Of a DNA stretch of 64,000 nt, positions 53,682 to 62,545 are shown one piece after another. Below the pieces are notes generated by a model that searched no databases, was not told where the DNA came from, and saw nothing but the letters and a program-made list of their open reading frames with translations. The position numbers and the translations under genes are program-made. Positions within the stretch are counted from its first letter, which is position 1. Every line of letters starts with the position of its first letter. The stretch comes from Parapedobacter luteus (GTDB lineage: Bacteria; Bacteroidota; Bacteroidia; Sphingobacteriales; Sphingobacteriaceae), in contig NZ_FUYS01000001.1 of the NCBI RefSeq assembly GCF_900168055.1, positions 248,001 to 312,000 on the forward strand. The letters are read 5' to 3'.

Positions 53682-54954
53682 ATGCAGCAGAAGACTCATT
53701 CAGAGGATATACGAGATATCATCAGCACTCCCCCTTCTTGGTTGCTGCGTTGGGGTATCACTTCAGTACTATTGGTGTTATTTATCGTAGTATTGACATC
53801 AACGTTTATTCACTATCCTGATGTCGTGCGTGCCTCTGTGCGAATTAATGCGTTAAATGCTCCCCGAACGATTGTTAGTAAGGTTTCGGGAAATGTCGTT
53901 AAATTGCTGGTCTGGGAAAATAAGTTGGTTACAACTGGCCAGGAATTGGCTTTGATGGAGAGTACTGCAAATCATAGCCAAGTATTAGGGTTGCTGCGGC
54001 AGATGCAATTATTGCGTGAAAAACATGTGATGAACGCTAATGAAGATCTAGCGGCTTTAGAAGCTCCAGTTTACCTACAATTGGGAGAACTCCAAAGTGC
54101 TTATCAGGCATTCTACCAATCCTACCTTAGTTATCGGGCTGCGGCAGTTAGCGGTATCTATCCGAAACGGCGCAGCTATATCCAACAAGACATCAGTAAC
54201 ATCAAGGCACAGCGGGAACAATTATTGTTGCAACAGACCTTACAGGAACAGGAATATACGTTGGCAGAAAAGGAATTTGGGCGTTATAAAGCTCTTGCAG
54301 AGAAACAAGTGATTTCTCCAGCGGAATTTCAACAGCAACAAGCGGCTTTATTGGCTAAGCAATATCCTATACAGCAAACTAAGTCCACTTTGCTTACCAA
54401 TGAATCCGCCTATGTTTCTAAAACGAAGGAGCTTGCGGAGGTGGATAATCAGATTGCAGAAGAAAAATCAAAATTCATTCATGCCCTAAATAGCCTTATT
54501 AGTGATGCGGAGCATTGGAAAAGTCAATACGTTCTTACCGCTAGGCAGTCAGGAAAAGTTGCTTTTGTAGGTATTATTCAAGAAAATCAGTATATTAATG
54601 CCGGGCAGGAGGTCTTTTATATCAATCCAGGGAGCACGGATTTTTTTGGCGAAGTTAATATTCCACAATACAATATGGGGGAAGATAAAAGAAGGGCATG
54701 AAGCCATAATTAAGTTGGACAGTTATCCCTTTGAAGAATATGGAATATTGAAAGGAAAAGTAAGCCAGATTAACAAAGTGCCTCACTAAGACAGTATTTT
54801 TATGGCCCGCTTAACGTTAGATCCAATTCGAAGGGAGGGACATATTCAATTAAACACGGGATTGACAAGATCCCTTGAAATCATCACAGAAGATGTTTCT
54901 TTGTTTTCGCGAATAGGGCGTAATATCATTAAGACTATTTACGCTCATAAATGA
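53682..54954 (+). pseudogene. Decayed HlyD-family secretion adaptor
   Basis: The first 332 residues or so look normal: a membrane helix (about 22-45; WGITSVLLVLFIVVLTSTFI), the first lipoyl half (SKVSGNVVKLLVWENKLV), a long coiled coil (about 100-270) and the second half. A run of five G at 54677-54681 then shifts the frame; deleting one G restores GKIKEGHEAIIKLDSYPF and KGKVSQINKVPH. The next codon in that frame is TAA at 54787-54789, after which DSIFMARLTL and ITEDVSLF continue the family pattern to TGA at 54954. The pair of lesions indicates a real pseudogene. It follows the exporter relic by five bases. Confidence 0.92.
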
Positions 54955-55015
54955 TCCGAACAAGCCGCCTTGTTATAAGAAGAGACAGTTCACATCCTAA
55001 CTACAAGACAACTCC

Positions 55016-56440
55016 CTACTTAATCCCCATGAAAATCCGGTTCCACCGGATTTTGCTCAGGAAAGTGCCGTGTTTGTCCCAGCTCAGCCATACAAACAAC
55101 GCTTTGCCCACGATATGATCTTCGGGTACAAACCCCCACGTGCGAGCGTCCTCTGAATTATGGCGGTTGTCGCCCATCATCCAGTAGTAATCCATCTTAA
55201 AGGTGTAGCTGTCCGCTTTGCTGCCATTGAGGTATATGCCGTCCTCGCGGCTTTCCAGTTCGTTGCCTTCGTATACGCGGATGGCGCGCTCATAGAGGGG
55301 CATCGTCAGACTATCGAGTGTTATCGTCCACCCTTTTTTGGGTACGATAATCGGCCCGAAGTTGTCGATATTCCAGTGGTACAGCGGATTGTTTGGGAAT
55401 ACGCCGGGCTCAGCCGTGTCACGGTGCCTGATATTGGGTACGATGCGGCTTACATTGGCCCAGCCCTTCACCTCCTCATAAGCCTTGTCGGTAAGGAAGA
55501 GTTGGTAAGGCTCCCGCGCGTATGGATTGGATTCGATGCGCATATCCAGCAGGCGCTGCGGGTTCAAGCCGGTACCATCGGTGTATACGTAATAGTCCAA
55601 TTGGCCGTTGGGTGGCTCAAAAGCCCGTTTGCCGTTGACATAGAGCTGCGCTTCGCGCAGCGAAATCGTATCACCGGGGATGCCTACGGCACGTTTGATA
55701 TAATTTTCGCGCTTGTCGATAGGCCTGTTGAAAGGCGGATCAGCTTCCATGGGGTAGTTGAATACGACGACGTCATTTCGTTCAATCTCTTGGAAACCCG
55801 GTAGCCGTTTGTACCCCAGTTTGATGCCTTCCCAGTAGGCCTTGCCACCGGTCAGCGGCATCGTATGATGCGCGAAGGGAAAAGCAACAGGCGTCATGGG
55901 TACCCGCGGACCATAATTCAGCTTGCTGACAAACAGGAAGTCGCCTACGAGCAGGCTTTTTTCCATGGAGCCTGTCGGTATCATGTAAGCCTCAATAAGA
56001 AAGCCGCGGATGAGCGTTGCTGCCACCACGGCAAACACAATAGCATCTGCCCATTCGCGGGCAACAGACTTTTTATATGGATGTTTCTCCCTAAACTCCG
56101 GCGTGGCAGATTGGCCGAGGTAAACCACCTTGGGATCGTTGCCCCACCATGGGAGGACTACAAAAGGGAATAACACTGTGGCCGCATATTCCCAGAACCG
56201 GCGTTTGCCGAAAGCCTTGACCAGATCAAGGTACAATCCGAAAAAAATGAAGATATTCACGATGGGGATAAGCAACAACGCGATCCACCATGCCGGGCGT
56301 CCGGTAATGTGTTTGGCAATAACGAATTCTCTGTAAACCGGTATGAGGGATTCCCAGCCCGCGCGGCCGGCCTTAATGAAAAGCTTCCATAAGCCGAAAT
56401 GGACGAGGACAAGAATGATTGCAAAAACGATATATCCCAT
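55016..56440 (-). CDS. lepB: Signal peptidase I with extra N-terminal membrane domain
   Basis: LepB removes signal peptides at the outer face of the inner membrane. The 474-residue form starts with a three-helix DUF5684-like region (about 1-100) seen in Bacteroidota. The S26 peptidase follows: catalytic S158 in PTGSMEKSLLVGDF and K249 in NYIKRAVGIPGD. A long insert lies between the conserved boxes, and GDNRHNSEDARTWGFVP is near the C terminus. It is the last gene of the parA-parB-DUF5683-dapB-lepB run, 36 bases after dapB. Confidence 0.95.
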   Translation of the reverse strand: MGYIVFAIILVLVHFGLWKLFIKAGRAGWESLIPVYREFVIAKHITGRPAWWIALLLIPIVNIFIFFGLYLDLVKAFGKRRFWEYAATVLFPFVVLPWWGNDPKVVYLGQSATPEFREKHPYKKSVAREWADAIVFAVVAATLIRGFLIEAYMIPTGSMEKSLLVGDFLFVSKLNYGPRVPMTPVAFPFAHHTMPLTGGKAYWEGIKLGYKRLPGFQEIERNDVVVFNYPMEADPPFNRPIDKRENYIKRAVGIPGDTISLREAQLYVNGKRAFEPPNGQLDYYVYTDGTGLNPQRLLDMRIESNPYAREPYQLFLTDKAYEEVKGWANVSRIVPNIRHRDTAEPGVFPNNPLYHWNIDNFGPIIVPKKGWTITLDSLTMPLYERAIRVYEGNELESREDGIYLNGSKADSYTFKMDYYWMMGDNRHNSEDARTWGFVPEDHIVGKALFVWLSWDKHGTFLSKIRWNRIFMGIK

Positions 56441-56476
56441 AATAGGTTTTTATTAAAAATATGTCTGTTTGATGTA

Positions 56477-57226
56477 CTACACTTGCCCGCCAAAGTTAAA
56501 CATTTCGGTCACTTGGTAAAATCCGGTTTTACCATTGAGCCATTCAGCAGCGATTACCGCGCCCAAGGCGAACCCCGCGCGGCTATGAGCGGTATGCTTG
56601 AACTCTATTTGGTCAACCTCCGAGCTGTATAACACCGTGTGTGTGCCAGGCACGTCCTCGATGCGGTGGCTCTCAATGAGTAATTGATTGGGCTTTGGGA
56701 TGGACTCTTCGCCTTCACCGATCAGGTTGTTTATCCACTCCGTTTTGGCATCCGTATGTTCGATGATGCTTTCAGCAATGGTGATGGCCGTGCCGCTGGG
56801 GGCGTCCAGTTTTTGGGTATGGTGGATTTCCTCTACCTGCACATCGTATTGTTTGTATGGATTCATTGCAGCGGCCAGCAGCTTGTTGATATAAAAGAAT
56901 ACATTTACCCCGATACTGAAATTAGAACCATACAGCAGCGTTTTGTTACCGTCCAGGCATCTTTTTTTTACCACGTCAAGCTGGTTATACCAGCCCGTGG
57001 TGCCGACCACGATGGGTACATCGGCTTCGAAACATAAGTCGATGTTGCTCACCGCAGCTTCAGGCCTGCTGAAATCGATGGCGATATCAGCGCCACCCAA
57101 ATCCGCGGCACCGATGCTTTCACGATTGCCTTCGTCCACGATGAGGTGGATTTGATGACCGCGTTGTAGGGCAAATTTTTCGATAAGCTGCCCCATTTTG
57201 CCATATCCGAGTAATGCAATATTCAT
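56477..57226 (-). CDS. dapB: 4-hydroxy-tetrahydrodipicolinate reductase
   Basis: The 249-residue enzyme of lysine and meso-diaminopimelate synthesis has an N-terminal Rossmann motif (LLGYGKMGQL) and the conserved substrate-site EIHHTQKLDAPSGTA, with the H135/H136 and K139 positions. DapB supplies diaminopimelate for peptidoglycan. It lies 68 bases after the DUF5683 gene in a co-directional run. Confidence 0.95.
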   Translation of the reverse strand: MNIALLGYGKMGQLIEKFALQRGHQIHLIVDEGNRESIGAADLGGADIAIDFSRPEAAVSNIDLCFEADVPIVVGTTGWYNQLDVVKKRCLDGNKTLLYGSNFSIGVNVFFYINKLLAAAMNPYKQYDVQVEEIHHTQKLDAPSGTAITIAESIIEHTDAKTEWINNLIGEGEESIPKPNQLLIESHRIEDVPGTHTVLYSSEVDQIEFKHTAHSRAGFALGAVIAAEWLNGKTGFYQVTEMFNFGGQV

Positions 57227-57294
57227 GTAACTAAATCGCTAATCCGCAAACTTAGCATAAAATGCGAAGCAATTTTAGCGGAACATGATTTTTT

Positions 57295-58032
57295 TTAAAA
57301 TCTAAAGCCTACCTTCAGGCCGATAGCATAAGGGCTATGTTGATAGGTCAATGATGTAGGCGGCTGTTGCAGCAGCGTCGGTGAGATCCGGAAGCCCAAA
57401 TCATCGCCGATATCCCAGCGGTGTTTGAGCATGGAAGTGACATAGGCTTCCACGGCTTGTATACCCCACCAGCCGACGGTCACCAGCACCGTCAGGTCGC
57501 GGTTACGCCGGTAATAGTCTTTGGCCGCAACCAAGCGGTCAGTGGCTTGGCTACCGGCGGCAAGGTAGGGGAATTTGGTGTTGGGCGGGATGGCGTGGTT
57601 GTTGTTGATGCGATATTGCGCTTCCCGCAATACATCGTGGTAATATCGGTTGTTGAACTCAAATACAAGCACCGCACCCACGAACCCGCCGTAAATGACA
57701 GGTACCTTGAGCCACCACCAGCCGCCGTTGGTGATTTGCCCCCAGCCCGGTACCATGAGCGACTGCTTCCAGGGCCGTACAGACATAGCCTCCAAAGCGA
57801 GCCTGGCTGAATCTTTAAACACCGTTTGTTTTTGTTCCTGCGCTTCCCTTTCGCGCCGTTCCCGCTGCCGTCTTTCCCGCCGGGTTTCATCGGCCTGCCT
57901 GCCGGCGGTATCCACGGCAAGGGTGTCGGCCATCTTGGGTATGGTGTCCCTGCGTAGGCTGTCAGGCTCCTGGGCATGTAGGCCGCCTACGGTCCCCAGA
58001 ACCAACAAGACGATAACAAGCCAGCGGTTCAT
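57295..58032 (-). CDS. DUF5683 membrane protein
   Basis: The 245-residue protein has a signal peptide (MNRWLVIVLLVLGTVGGLHA), then a highly charged Arg/Glu-rich segment (about 50-75; RRERRQRERREREAQEQK). The membrane domain carries SLMVPGWGQITNGGWWWLKVP. DUF5683 occurs beside parAB in many Bacteroidota, but its role is unknown. I used the ATG at 58032, which overlaps the parB stop by one base (TGATG), rather than a TTG two codons earlier. Confidence 0.85.
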   Translation of the reverse strand: MNRWLVIVLLVLGTVGGLHAQEPDSLRRDTIPKMADTLAVDTAGRQADETRRERRQRERREREAQEQKQTVFKDSARLALEAMSVRPWKQSLMVPGWGQITNGGWWWLKVPVIYGGFVGAVLVFEFNNRYYHDVLREAQYRINNNHAIPPNTKFPYLAAGSQATDRLVAAKDYYRRNRDLTVLVTVGWWGIQAVEAYVTSMLKHRWDIGDDLGFRISPTLLQQPPTSLTYQHSPYAIGLKVGFRF

Positions 58033-58955
58033 CACCAATCGAGTAATTCAAGGATCCTGTTGAGGTCGTCTTCCGAATGAAACGGAATTTCGATCGCGCC
58101 GTTTCCTTTCTTGCCTGAAACTTTCAGTTTTACCCGAGTGGCAAATTTGGAAGCAAGGTCATCTTCCACCTTCTGGTATTGGAAAGATAAGGCCGGTGTT
58201 TTTTCCCGCTTGTCGGCTTGCCTATTGGCGTGTTGCTGTACGTCCCGCACCAACTCCTCGGTTTTCCTGACGGAGAGCCCCTTCTTGACGATTTCCCGGA
58301 AGATATAAAGCTGTTTGTCGATTTCGGAGACGTTGATCAATGCCCTGGCATGCCCCATGCTTAGCTGCCCATCGCGTATCGCGGCCTGTATAGCAGGCGG
58401 CAGCTTCAACAGGCGCAGGTAGTTGGTTACCGTAGATCGGTTTTTGCTTACCCGTTCGCCAAGTTCTTCTTGCTTGAGGTTGCATTCCTCGATCATCCGT
58501 TGGAAACTCAGCGCCACCTCGATGGCATTGAGGTTTTCACGCTGGATGTTTTCGATCAGGGCCATTTCCAGCATCTGCTGGTCATTAGCCGTACGGATAT
58601 ACGCAGGTATTTCGGTCAATCCAGCCAGTTTGGCTGCCCTAAGCCGCCGCTCACCACTGATCAGCTGATAGGTGTCGCCATTGGCCTGCCTCACCGTAAT
58701 GGGCTGTATCAGGCCCTGTAGTTTGATGGAGTCTGCCAGTTCGCGCAGCGCTTCTTCATCAAACTCCGTTCGCGGCTGGAAGGGGTTAATGGCTATTTTC
58801 GAAATAGGTACCGCACTGATGGTGCCCGGGGCTTTCCGCGGGGAAGGCACTTCCGTGACGTTATTTTCGGCTGGCCGCTTGATTACCTCTTCTGAGTCGT
58901 CGAGCAATGCACTCAATCCCTTACCCAATCCTATTTTCCGTTGTTGTGCTGCCAT
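58032..58955 (-). CDS. parB: Chromosome partitioning protein ParB
   Basis: The 307-residue protein has the start RKIGLGKGLSALLDDSEE typical of chromosomal ParB, and a ParB/Srx nuclease-like domain (about 45-135) with SGERRLRAAK and ALIENIQRENLNAIE. A helix-turn-helix and a C-terminal dimer domain follow. It binds parS and loads by CTP hydrolysis. It starts six bases after parA and ends overlapping DUF5683. Confidence 0.96.
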   Translation of the reverse strand: MAAQQRKIGLGKGLSALLDDSEEVIKRPAENNVTEVPSPRKAPGTISAVPISKIAINPFQPRTEFDEEALRELADSIKLQGLIQPITVRQANGDTYQLISGERRLRAAKLAGLTEIPAYIRTANDQQMLEMALIENIQRENLNAIEVALSFQRMIEECNLKQEELGERVSKNRSTVTNYLRLLKLPPAIQAAIRDGQLSMGHARALINVSEIDKQLYIFREIVKKGLSVRKTEELVRDVQQHANRQADKREKTPALSFQYQKVEDDLASKFATRVKLKVSGKKGNGAIEIPFHSEDDLNRILELLDW

Positions 58956-58961
58956 GTTGTT

Positions 58962-59759
58962 TTATACGCTTACTTGTTCTTTTTCTTCCTTATTGAGGTT
59001 GTTTTTTTCGAGAATTTCGCGTGCCAGGTTCAGGTAGTTGATGGCTCCTTTGCTATTGGCATCATGCATAATCACCGAAATGCCGAAGCTTGGTGCTTCG
59101 CTGAGCCGGGTATTGCGCTGGATGATTGTATCAAAGACCAGTTCGTTGAAATGCGTCTTCACCTCTTCCACGACCTGGTTGGAAAGGCGGAGGCGGACAT
59201 CATACATGGTCAATAAAATGCCTTCGATTTCCAAGGCCGTGTTCAGCCTGTTCTGTACAATCTTGATGGTATTGAGCAATTTGCCCAACCCTTCAAGTGC
59301 GAAGTACTCACACTGCACCGGGATGATGACCGAATTGGACGCAGACAGCGCATTGATGGTTATGAGGCCCAGGGAAGGCGAACAGTCGATTACGATGAAA
59401 TCATATTCATCTTTGACCTGGTTCAGTATCCCCCTCATTTTATATTCCCGCTCATGCAAGTTAATCATTTCGATTTCTGCACCGACCAAGTCAATGTGTG
59501 CGGGCAGGAGATCAAGGTTCGGTGTCTCCGTGTGCTGGATGGCCTCATGCGGGTCAAGGTCGTTGATTAGGCATTCGTAGACGCTGGCCTTAATGGCGCG
59601 CGGGTCAAATCCGATACCCGAGGTCGAGTTAGCCTGCGGGTCGGCATCCACCAGCAAGGTTTTATATTCCAGTACAGCTAAGCTCGCTGCAAGGTTGATG
59701 GAAGTGGTCGTTTTGCCTACTCCTCCTTTTTGATTGGCTATTGAAATGATTTTACCCAT
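58962..59759 (-). CDS. parA: Chromosome partitioning ATPase ParA (Soj)
   Basis: The 265-residue ATPase starts MGKIISIANQKGGVGKTT, with the deviant Walker A at 11-18. Other motifs are VDADPQANSTSGIG and DFIVIDCSPSLGLITINAL. I used the ATG at 59759 because family members begin there; upstream in-frame codons cover the promoter region. It is the first gene of the partition-wall synthesis run. Confidence 0.95.
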   Translation of the reverse strand: MGKIISIANQKGGVGKTTTSINLAASLAVLEYKTLLVDADPQANSTSGIGFDPRAIKASVYECLINDLDPHEAIQHTETPNLDLLPAHIDLVGAEIEMINLHEREYKMRGILNQVKDEYDFIVIDCSPSLGLITINALSASNSVIIPVQCEYFALEGLGKLLNTIKIVQNRLNTALEIEGILLTMYDVRLRLSNQVVEEVKTHFNELVFDTIIQRNTRLSEAPSFGISVIMHDANSKGAINYLNLAREILEKNNLNKEEKEQVSV

Positions 59760-59794
59760 GGGTGATGAAAAATTAACGCTCCGTTGCTTCGCAT

Positions 59795-59826
59795 CCCAAA
59801 AGTATTCATTAATTTGTACTTTTGGG
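59795..59826. promoter_or_regulatory. Inverted repeat made of two divergent -7 boxes (parA and FMN reductase)
   Basis: CCCAAAAGTA at 59795-59804 and TACTTTTGGG at 59817-59826 form perfect 10-base inverted repeats around 12 bases. Each arm contains a TAnnTTTG box pointing outward: TACTTTTG at 59797-59804 on the minus strand toward parA and at 59817-59824 on the plus strand toward the reductase. It may be a back-to-back promoter, an operator, or both. Confidence 0.5.
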
Positions 59827-59882
59827 CATTTCAGCAATGCTGAATCAGAGGGGCTAAGATACGCTTTTTAATTTAATCCATT

Positions 59883-60404
59883 ATGATTACCATTATATCC
59901 GGTACAAACCGTCCTCATAGTAATACGTTTAAGCTTTCCAGTTATTATCAGCACCAGCTTTCGAAAAGGGGGGTGGCAGCTCATATCCTGTCGTTGGCGG
60001 ATTTGTCGGCCGATTTCATATCGGCCGATATGTACAAAAACCGGAGTGATGCATTTCTCCCTTATCAGGAACGCATCAGCGCGACGGAGAAATTTCTTTT
60101 TGTCATCCCGGAGTACAATGGGAGTTTTCCGGGGATTCTGAAAACGTTTGTGGACGCCTGCAAGTTTCCCGATAGTTTTTTTGATAAAAAAGCCGCGTTG
60201 GTGGGATTATCCAGTGGCAAGTATGGCAATATCCGGGGAGTGGATCATTTTACGGGCGTCTGCCACTATGTGCGGTTGCACGTGTTGCCGCTGCGCATCC
60301 ATATTCCCTATATTCTCAGTGAGTTTGATGCCGAGGGCAACCTGTATAAGGACGATACTGTCCGGTTTACCAATGAACAGATTGAGGCGTTTATACGTTT
60401 TTGA
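59883..60404 (+). CDS. NADPH-dependent FMN reductase family protein
   Basis: The 173-residue flavodoxin-like protein has an early FMN phosphate loop (ISGTNRPHSNTFKLS) and the GxG/YN motif in VIPEYNGSFPGILKTF near 75-90, typical of chromate/quinone/azo reductases of the NADPH-FMN reductase family. Substrate is unknown. It is monocistronic and divergent from parA, with which it shares the symmetric promoter region. Confidence 0.85.
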   Translation: MITIISGTNRPHSNTFKLSSYYQHQLSKRGVAAHILSLADLSADFISADMYKNRSDAFLPYQERISATEKFLFVIPEYNGSFPGILKTFVDACKFPDSFFDKKAALVGLSSGKYGNIRGVDHFTGVCHYVRLHVLPLRIHIPYILSEFDAEGNLYKDDTVRFTNEQIEAFIRF

Positions 60405-60411
60405 TACAACT

Positions 60412-60452
60412 AAAAAAAGATGGTTACGGATGCCTTGCGGCCCGTAACCATC
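60412..60452 (-). terminator. Rho-independent terminator of the M16 peptidase operon
   Basis: GATGGTTACGG at 60419-60429 pairs perfectly over 11 bases with CCGTAACCATC at 60442-60452. On the minus strand it is followed by seven T residues (60412-60418), so it ends transcripts coming from the M16 genes. Confidence 0.9.
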
Positions 60453-60471
60453 CCTTATGACATCGATTTAA

Positions 60472-62520
60472 TTAGGGATTCAGCTCGTCCTCACTGATTT
60501 CCCCGTTGATGACCACCTCCTTGGTGACAGCCTTTAGCGGCAACGGTACCATTTGGTTCACGATGGTGATGGTTTCCGGCAGCTGGATGCCTTCATAAGT
60601 GGCGTAGTTGTTCATGGTGGTTTCGCCGGCCAGCTCGCTTTCCGTTTTCAGCTTAAGCCCTGTTGCCACGCTGAAATATTCGGTAGAGACATTACTGCCC
60701 GAGGTTACTTTTACCTTATAGGCATCCTCGTCATTGACTTTGGTGATGCCATCCAACTCCAACTGAGCACCTTTTTCTTGATAAGACAGCTCCGGGAATA
60801 TATCCAATAGAGCTTGGTAGGCGGCGGCAGCATCGGCAGGAAGTTGCTGTGACTGCCCCTGGGCCGATACGGTCACGGCGTCCTTGGTGACACGGACGCT
60901 CGACAGCAATTGTGCGCTAAGCTTGGTGTTTTGCACCGCAACACCCTTGTTTCGGTCAACCAGCTGTTCAATGGAGACAGTCATTCCCTGTATCTCCGCT
61001 TCGCTTACCAACCGGATACTGTTGACGGCCGTCAACTTTTCGCGGCCGCCTATCGCCTCGATATACTTTTCAATGACACCTTCAGCCGTAACGCTGGCAT
61101 CCGTGATGGCCATGTTTACTTCCGGATCGCCGGTGACGGTATAGAATTGCACCTCGCCAAAGGCATTCATCTTGTCCGCAAAATCATCCGCTTTTCCAAC
61201 GATGGTAATTTGCAGGTCATCGCTTCGCACATAGTTTGCAGCAATATTATTAATTTGATCCAAGGTGAGCCCATCCATGTTTTTGAGATAATTTTTATAA
61301 TAATCTTTCGGCAACTTATGCATTTCGGTATTGATGGCAAAGCTGGCGATGGTCGAAGGCTGCTCCAATGAACGACCGAAGCTTCCGGCGAGTGCTGCCT
61401 TTGCCAGATCGAGCTCTTCTTGGGTAATGGTTTTTTCGTGCAGCCTTTTCAATTCATGGATGAATTCGCGCGTGGCACTGTCGGTTACCGAATTGCGCAC
61501 CGAGGCGCTGGCGTTCAGTGTGGCCACCAATTTGTCTGGTGTGATACCGCCGTAGGCCCCATAAGTATACCCCTTATCCTCCCGAAGGTTAAGGAACAGG
61601 CGCCCAGACGAGCCACCGCCCAGTATACGGCTTATCACGTTGACGGCAATGACGTCCGGGTTGTTGGGCTTCAGATCAAGGGGATAGCCGATATTGATGA
61701 CCGACTGGGCACTTACCGGGCGGTTGGCCACGACAACCCTGTTACCCTGCGTTTTTTGAGGGGCGGGCCATTCGTGCTTGGGTACGTCCGCACGTTGCCA
61801 TCCAGCAAAGTACTTATTCACGAGTTCCTTCGCCTCGGCTGGCGTGATGTCGCCCACAATGGCAAGATAGGCAACATTGGGTCTGAAATAGGTGTTGTAA
61901 TAGTCTCTGAAGTCATCGACTTGCAGGTTACCTACCGTCTTTTCTGTCTCGATTTCGCCGTAGGGATGGTCTTTGCCGTACATAGCGGCGTTACGCACCA
62001 CGCCGATGATGCTGTTGGGGTCATCTTTAGCCGCTGCAAGCGATGAGATTAACTGCTTTTTGAGCTTATCGAGTTCTGATTGCGGGAATGCCGGGTTAAA
62101 CAGTACATCGGCAAACAGTTCGAGCAGTTGGTCGTTGTACTTTTTTAACGACGAGGCACTTGCTGAGGTGGATGACACGCTGATGCGTGCGCCGATACGG
62201 TCGATGGCCTCGTCGAGCTCGTCTTTGGCACGTGTCGTGGTGCCCCCCGTGAGCATGTCGCCGGCGAGGGAAGTAAGCCCCGCTTTGTCACCTTCGAGGA
62301 TGGCATCGCGGTCCAGCACGAGCGAATAGGTGACCCGTGGTAACTTGTGGTTTTCCACGACAAACACTTTCAGGCCGTTATCCAGTGTGAAGGTGACCGG
62401 ATCGCCGATGTTGATTTGCGGGGCGGGGCCAGGTTCGGGATACTTGCTGCGGTCTACCTGAGCGAAGGCTGTGGTACAGGCGCCTACCAAAGCCAATAGA
62501 TATATGCTGATTTTCTTCAT
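60472..62520 (-). CDS. M16 peptidase-like protein lacking HxxEH, with extra C-terminal domain
   Basis: The 682-residue protein has a signal peptide (KKISIYLLALVGACTTAFA|Q). Its two M16 lobes (about 40-470) keep the fold and segments such as ISRILGGGSSGRLFLNLRED and DKGYTYGAYGG. At the zinc site the sequence is TSLAGDML instead of HxxEH, so it should be the inactive partner of the gene upstream. The last 190 residues form an added LolA-like beta domain (EKYIEAIGGREKLTAVNSIR to GIQLPETITIVNQM). I used the ATG at 62520; an open frame upstream would reach over the gap. Confidence 0.9.
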   Translation of the reverse strand: MKKISIYLLALVGACTTAFAQVDRSKYPEPGPAPQINIGDPVTFTLDNGLKVFVVENHKLPRVTYSLVLDRDAILEGDKAGLTSLAGDMLTGGTTTRAKDELDEAIDRIGARISVSSTSASASSLKKYNDQLLELFADVLFNPAFPQSELDKLKKQLISSLAAAKDDPNSIIGVVRNAAMYGKDHPYGEIETEKTVGNLQVDDFRDYYNTYFRPNVAYLAIVGDITPAEAKELVNKYFAGWQRADVPKHEWPAPQKTQGNRVVVANRPVSAQSVINIGYPLDLKPNNPDVIAVNVISRILGGGSSGRLFLNLREDKGYTYGAYGGITPDKLVATLNASASVRNSVTDSATREFIHELKRLHEKTITQEELDLAKAALAGSFGRSLEQPSTIASFAINTEMHKLPKDYYKNYLKNMDGLTLDQINNIAANYVRSDDLQITIVGKADDFADKMNAFGEVQFYTVTGDPEVNMAITDASVTAEGVIEKYIEAIGGREKLTAVNSIRLVSEAEIQGMTVSIEQLVDRNKGVAVQNTKLSAQLLSSVRVTKDAVTVSAQGQSQQLPADAAAAYQALLDIFPELSYQEKGAQLELDGITKVNDEDAYKVKVTSGSNVSTEYFSVATGLKLKTESELAGETTMNNYATYEGIQLPETITIVNQMVPLPLKAVTKEVVINGEISEDELNP

Positions 62521-62545
62521 ATTGTTGATTCGTTGAAATAAGCGG

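Noticed and set aside
54677..54681. Explaining the HlyD break solely as a homopolymer sequencing error.
   Set aside because: A second lesion (TAA at 54787) remains after repair and the neighbouring exporter has a large deletion, so error alone does not explain the locus.
58962..59883. A parS site near parAB.
   Set aside because: I looked for the TGTTCCACGTGGAACA-type palindrome around the genes and found no convincing match.
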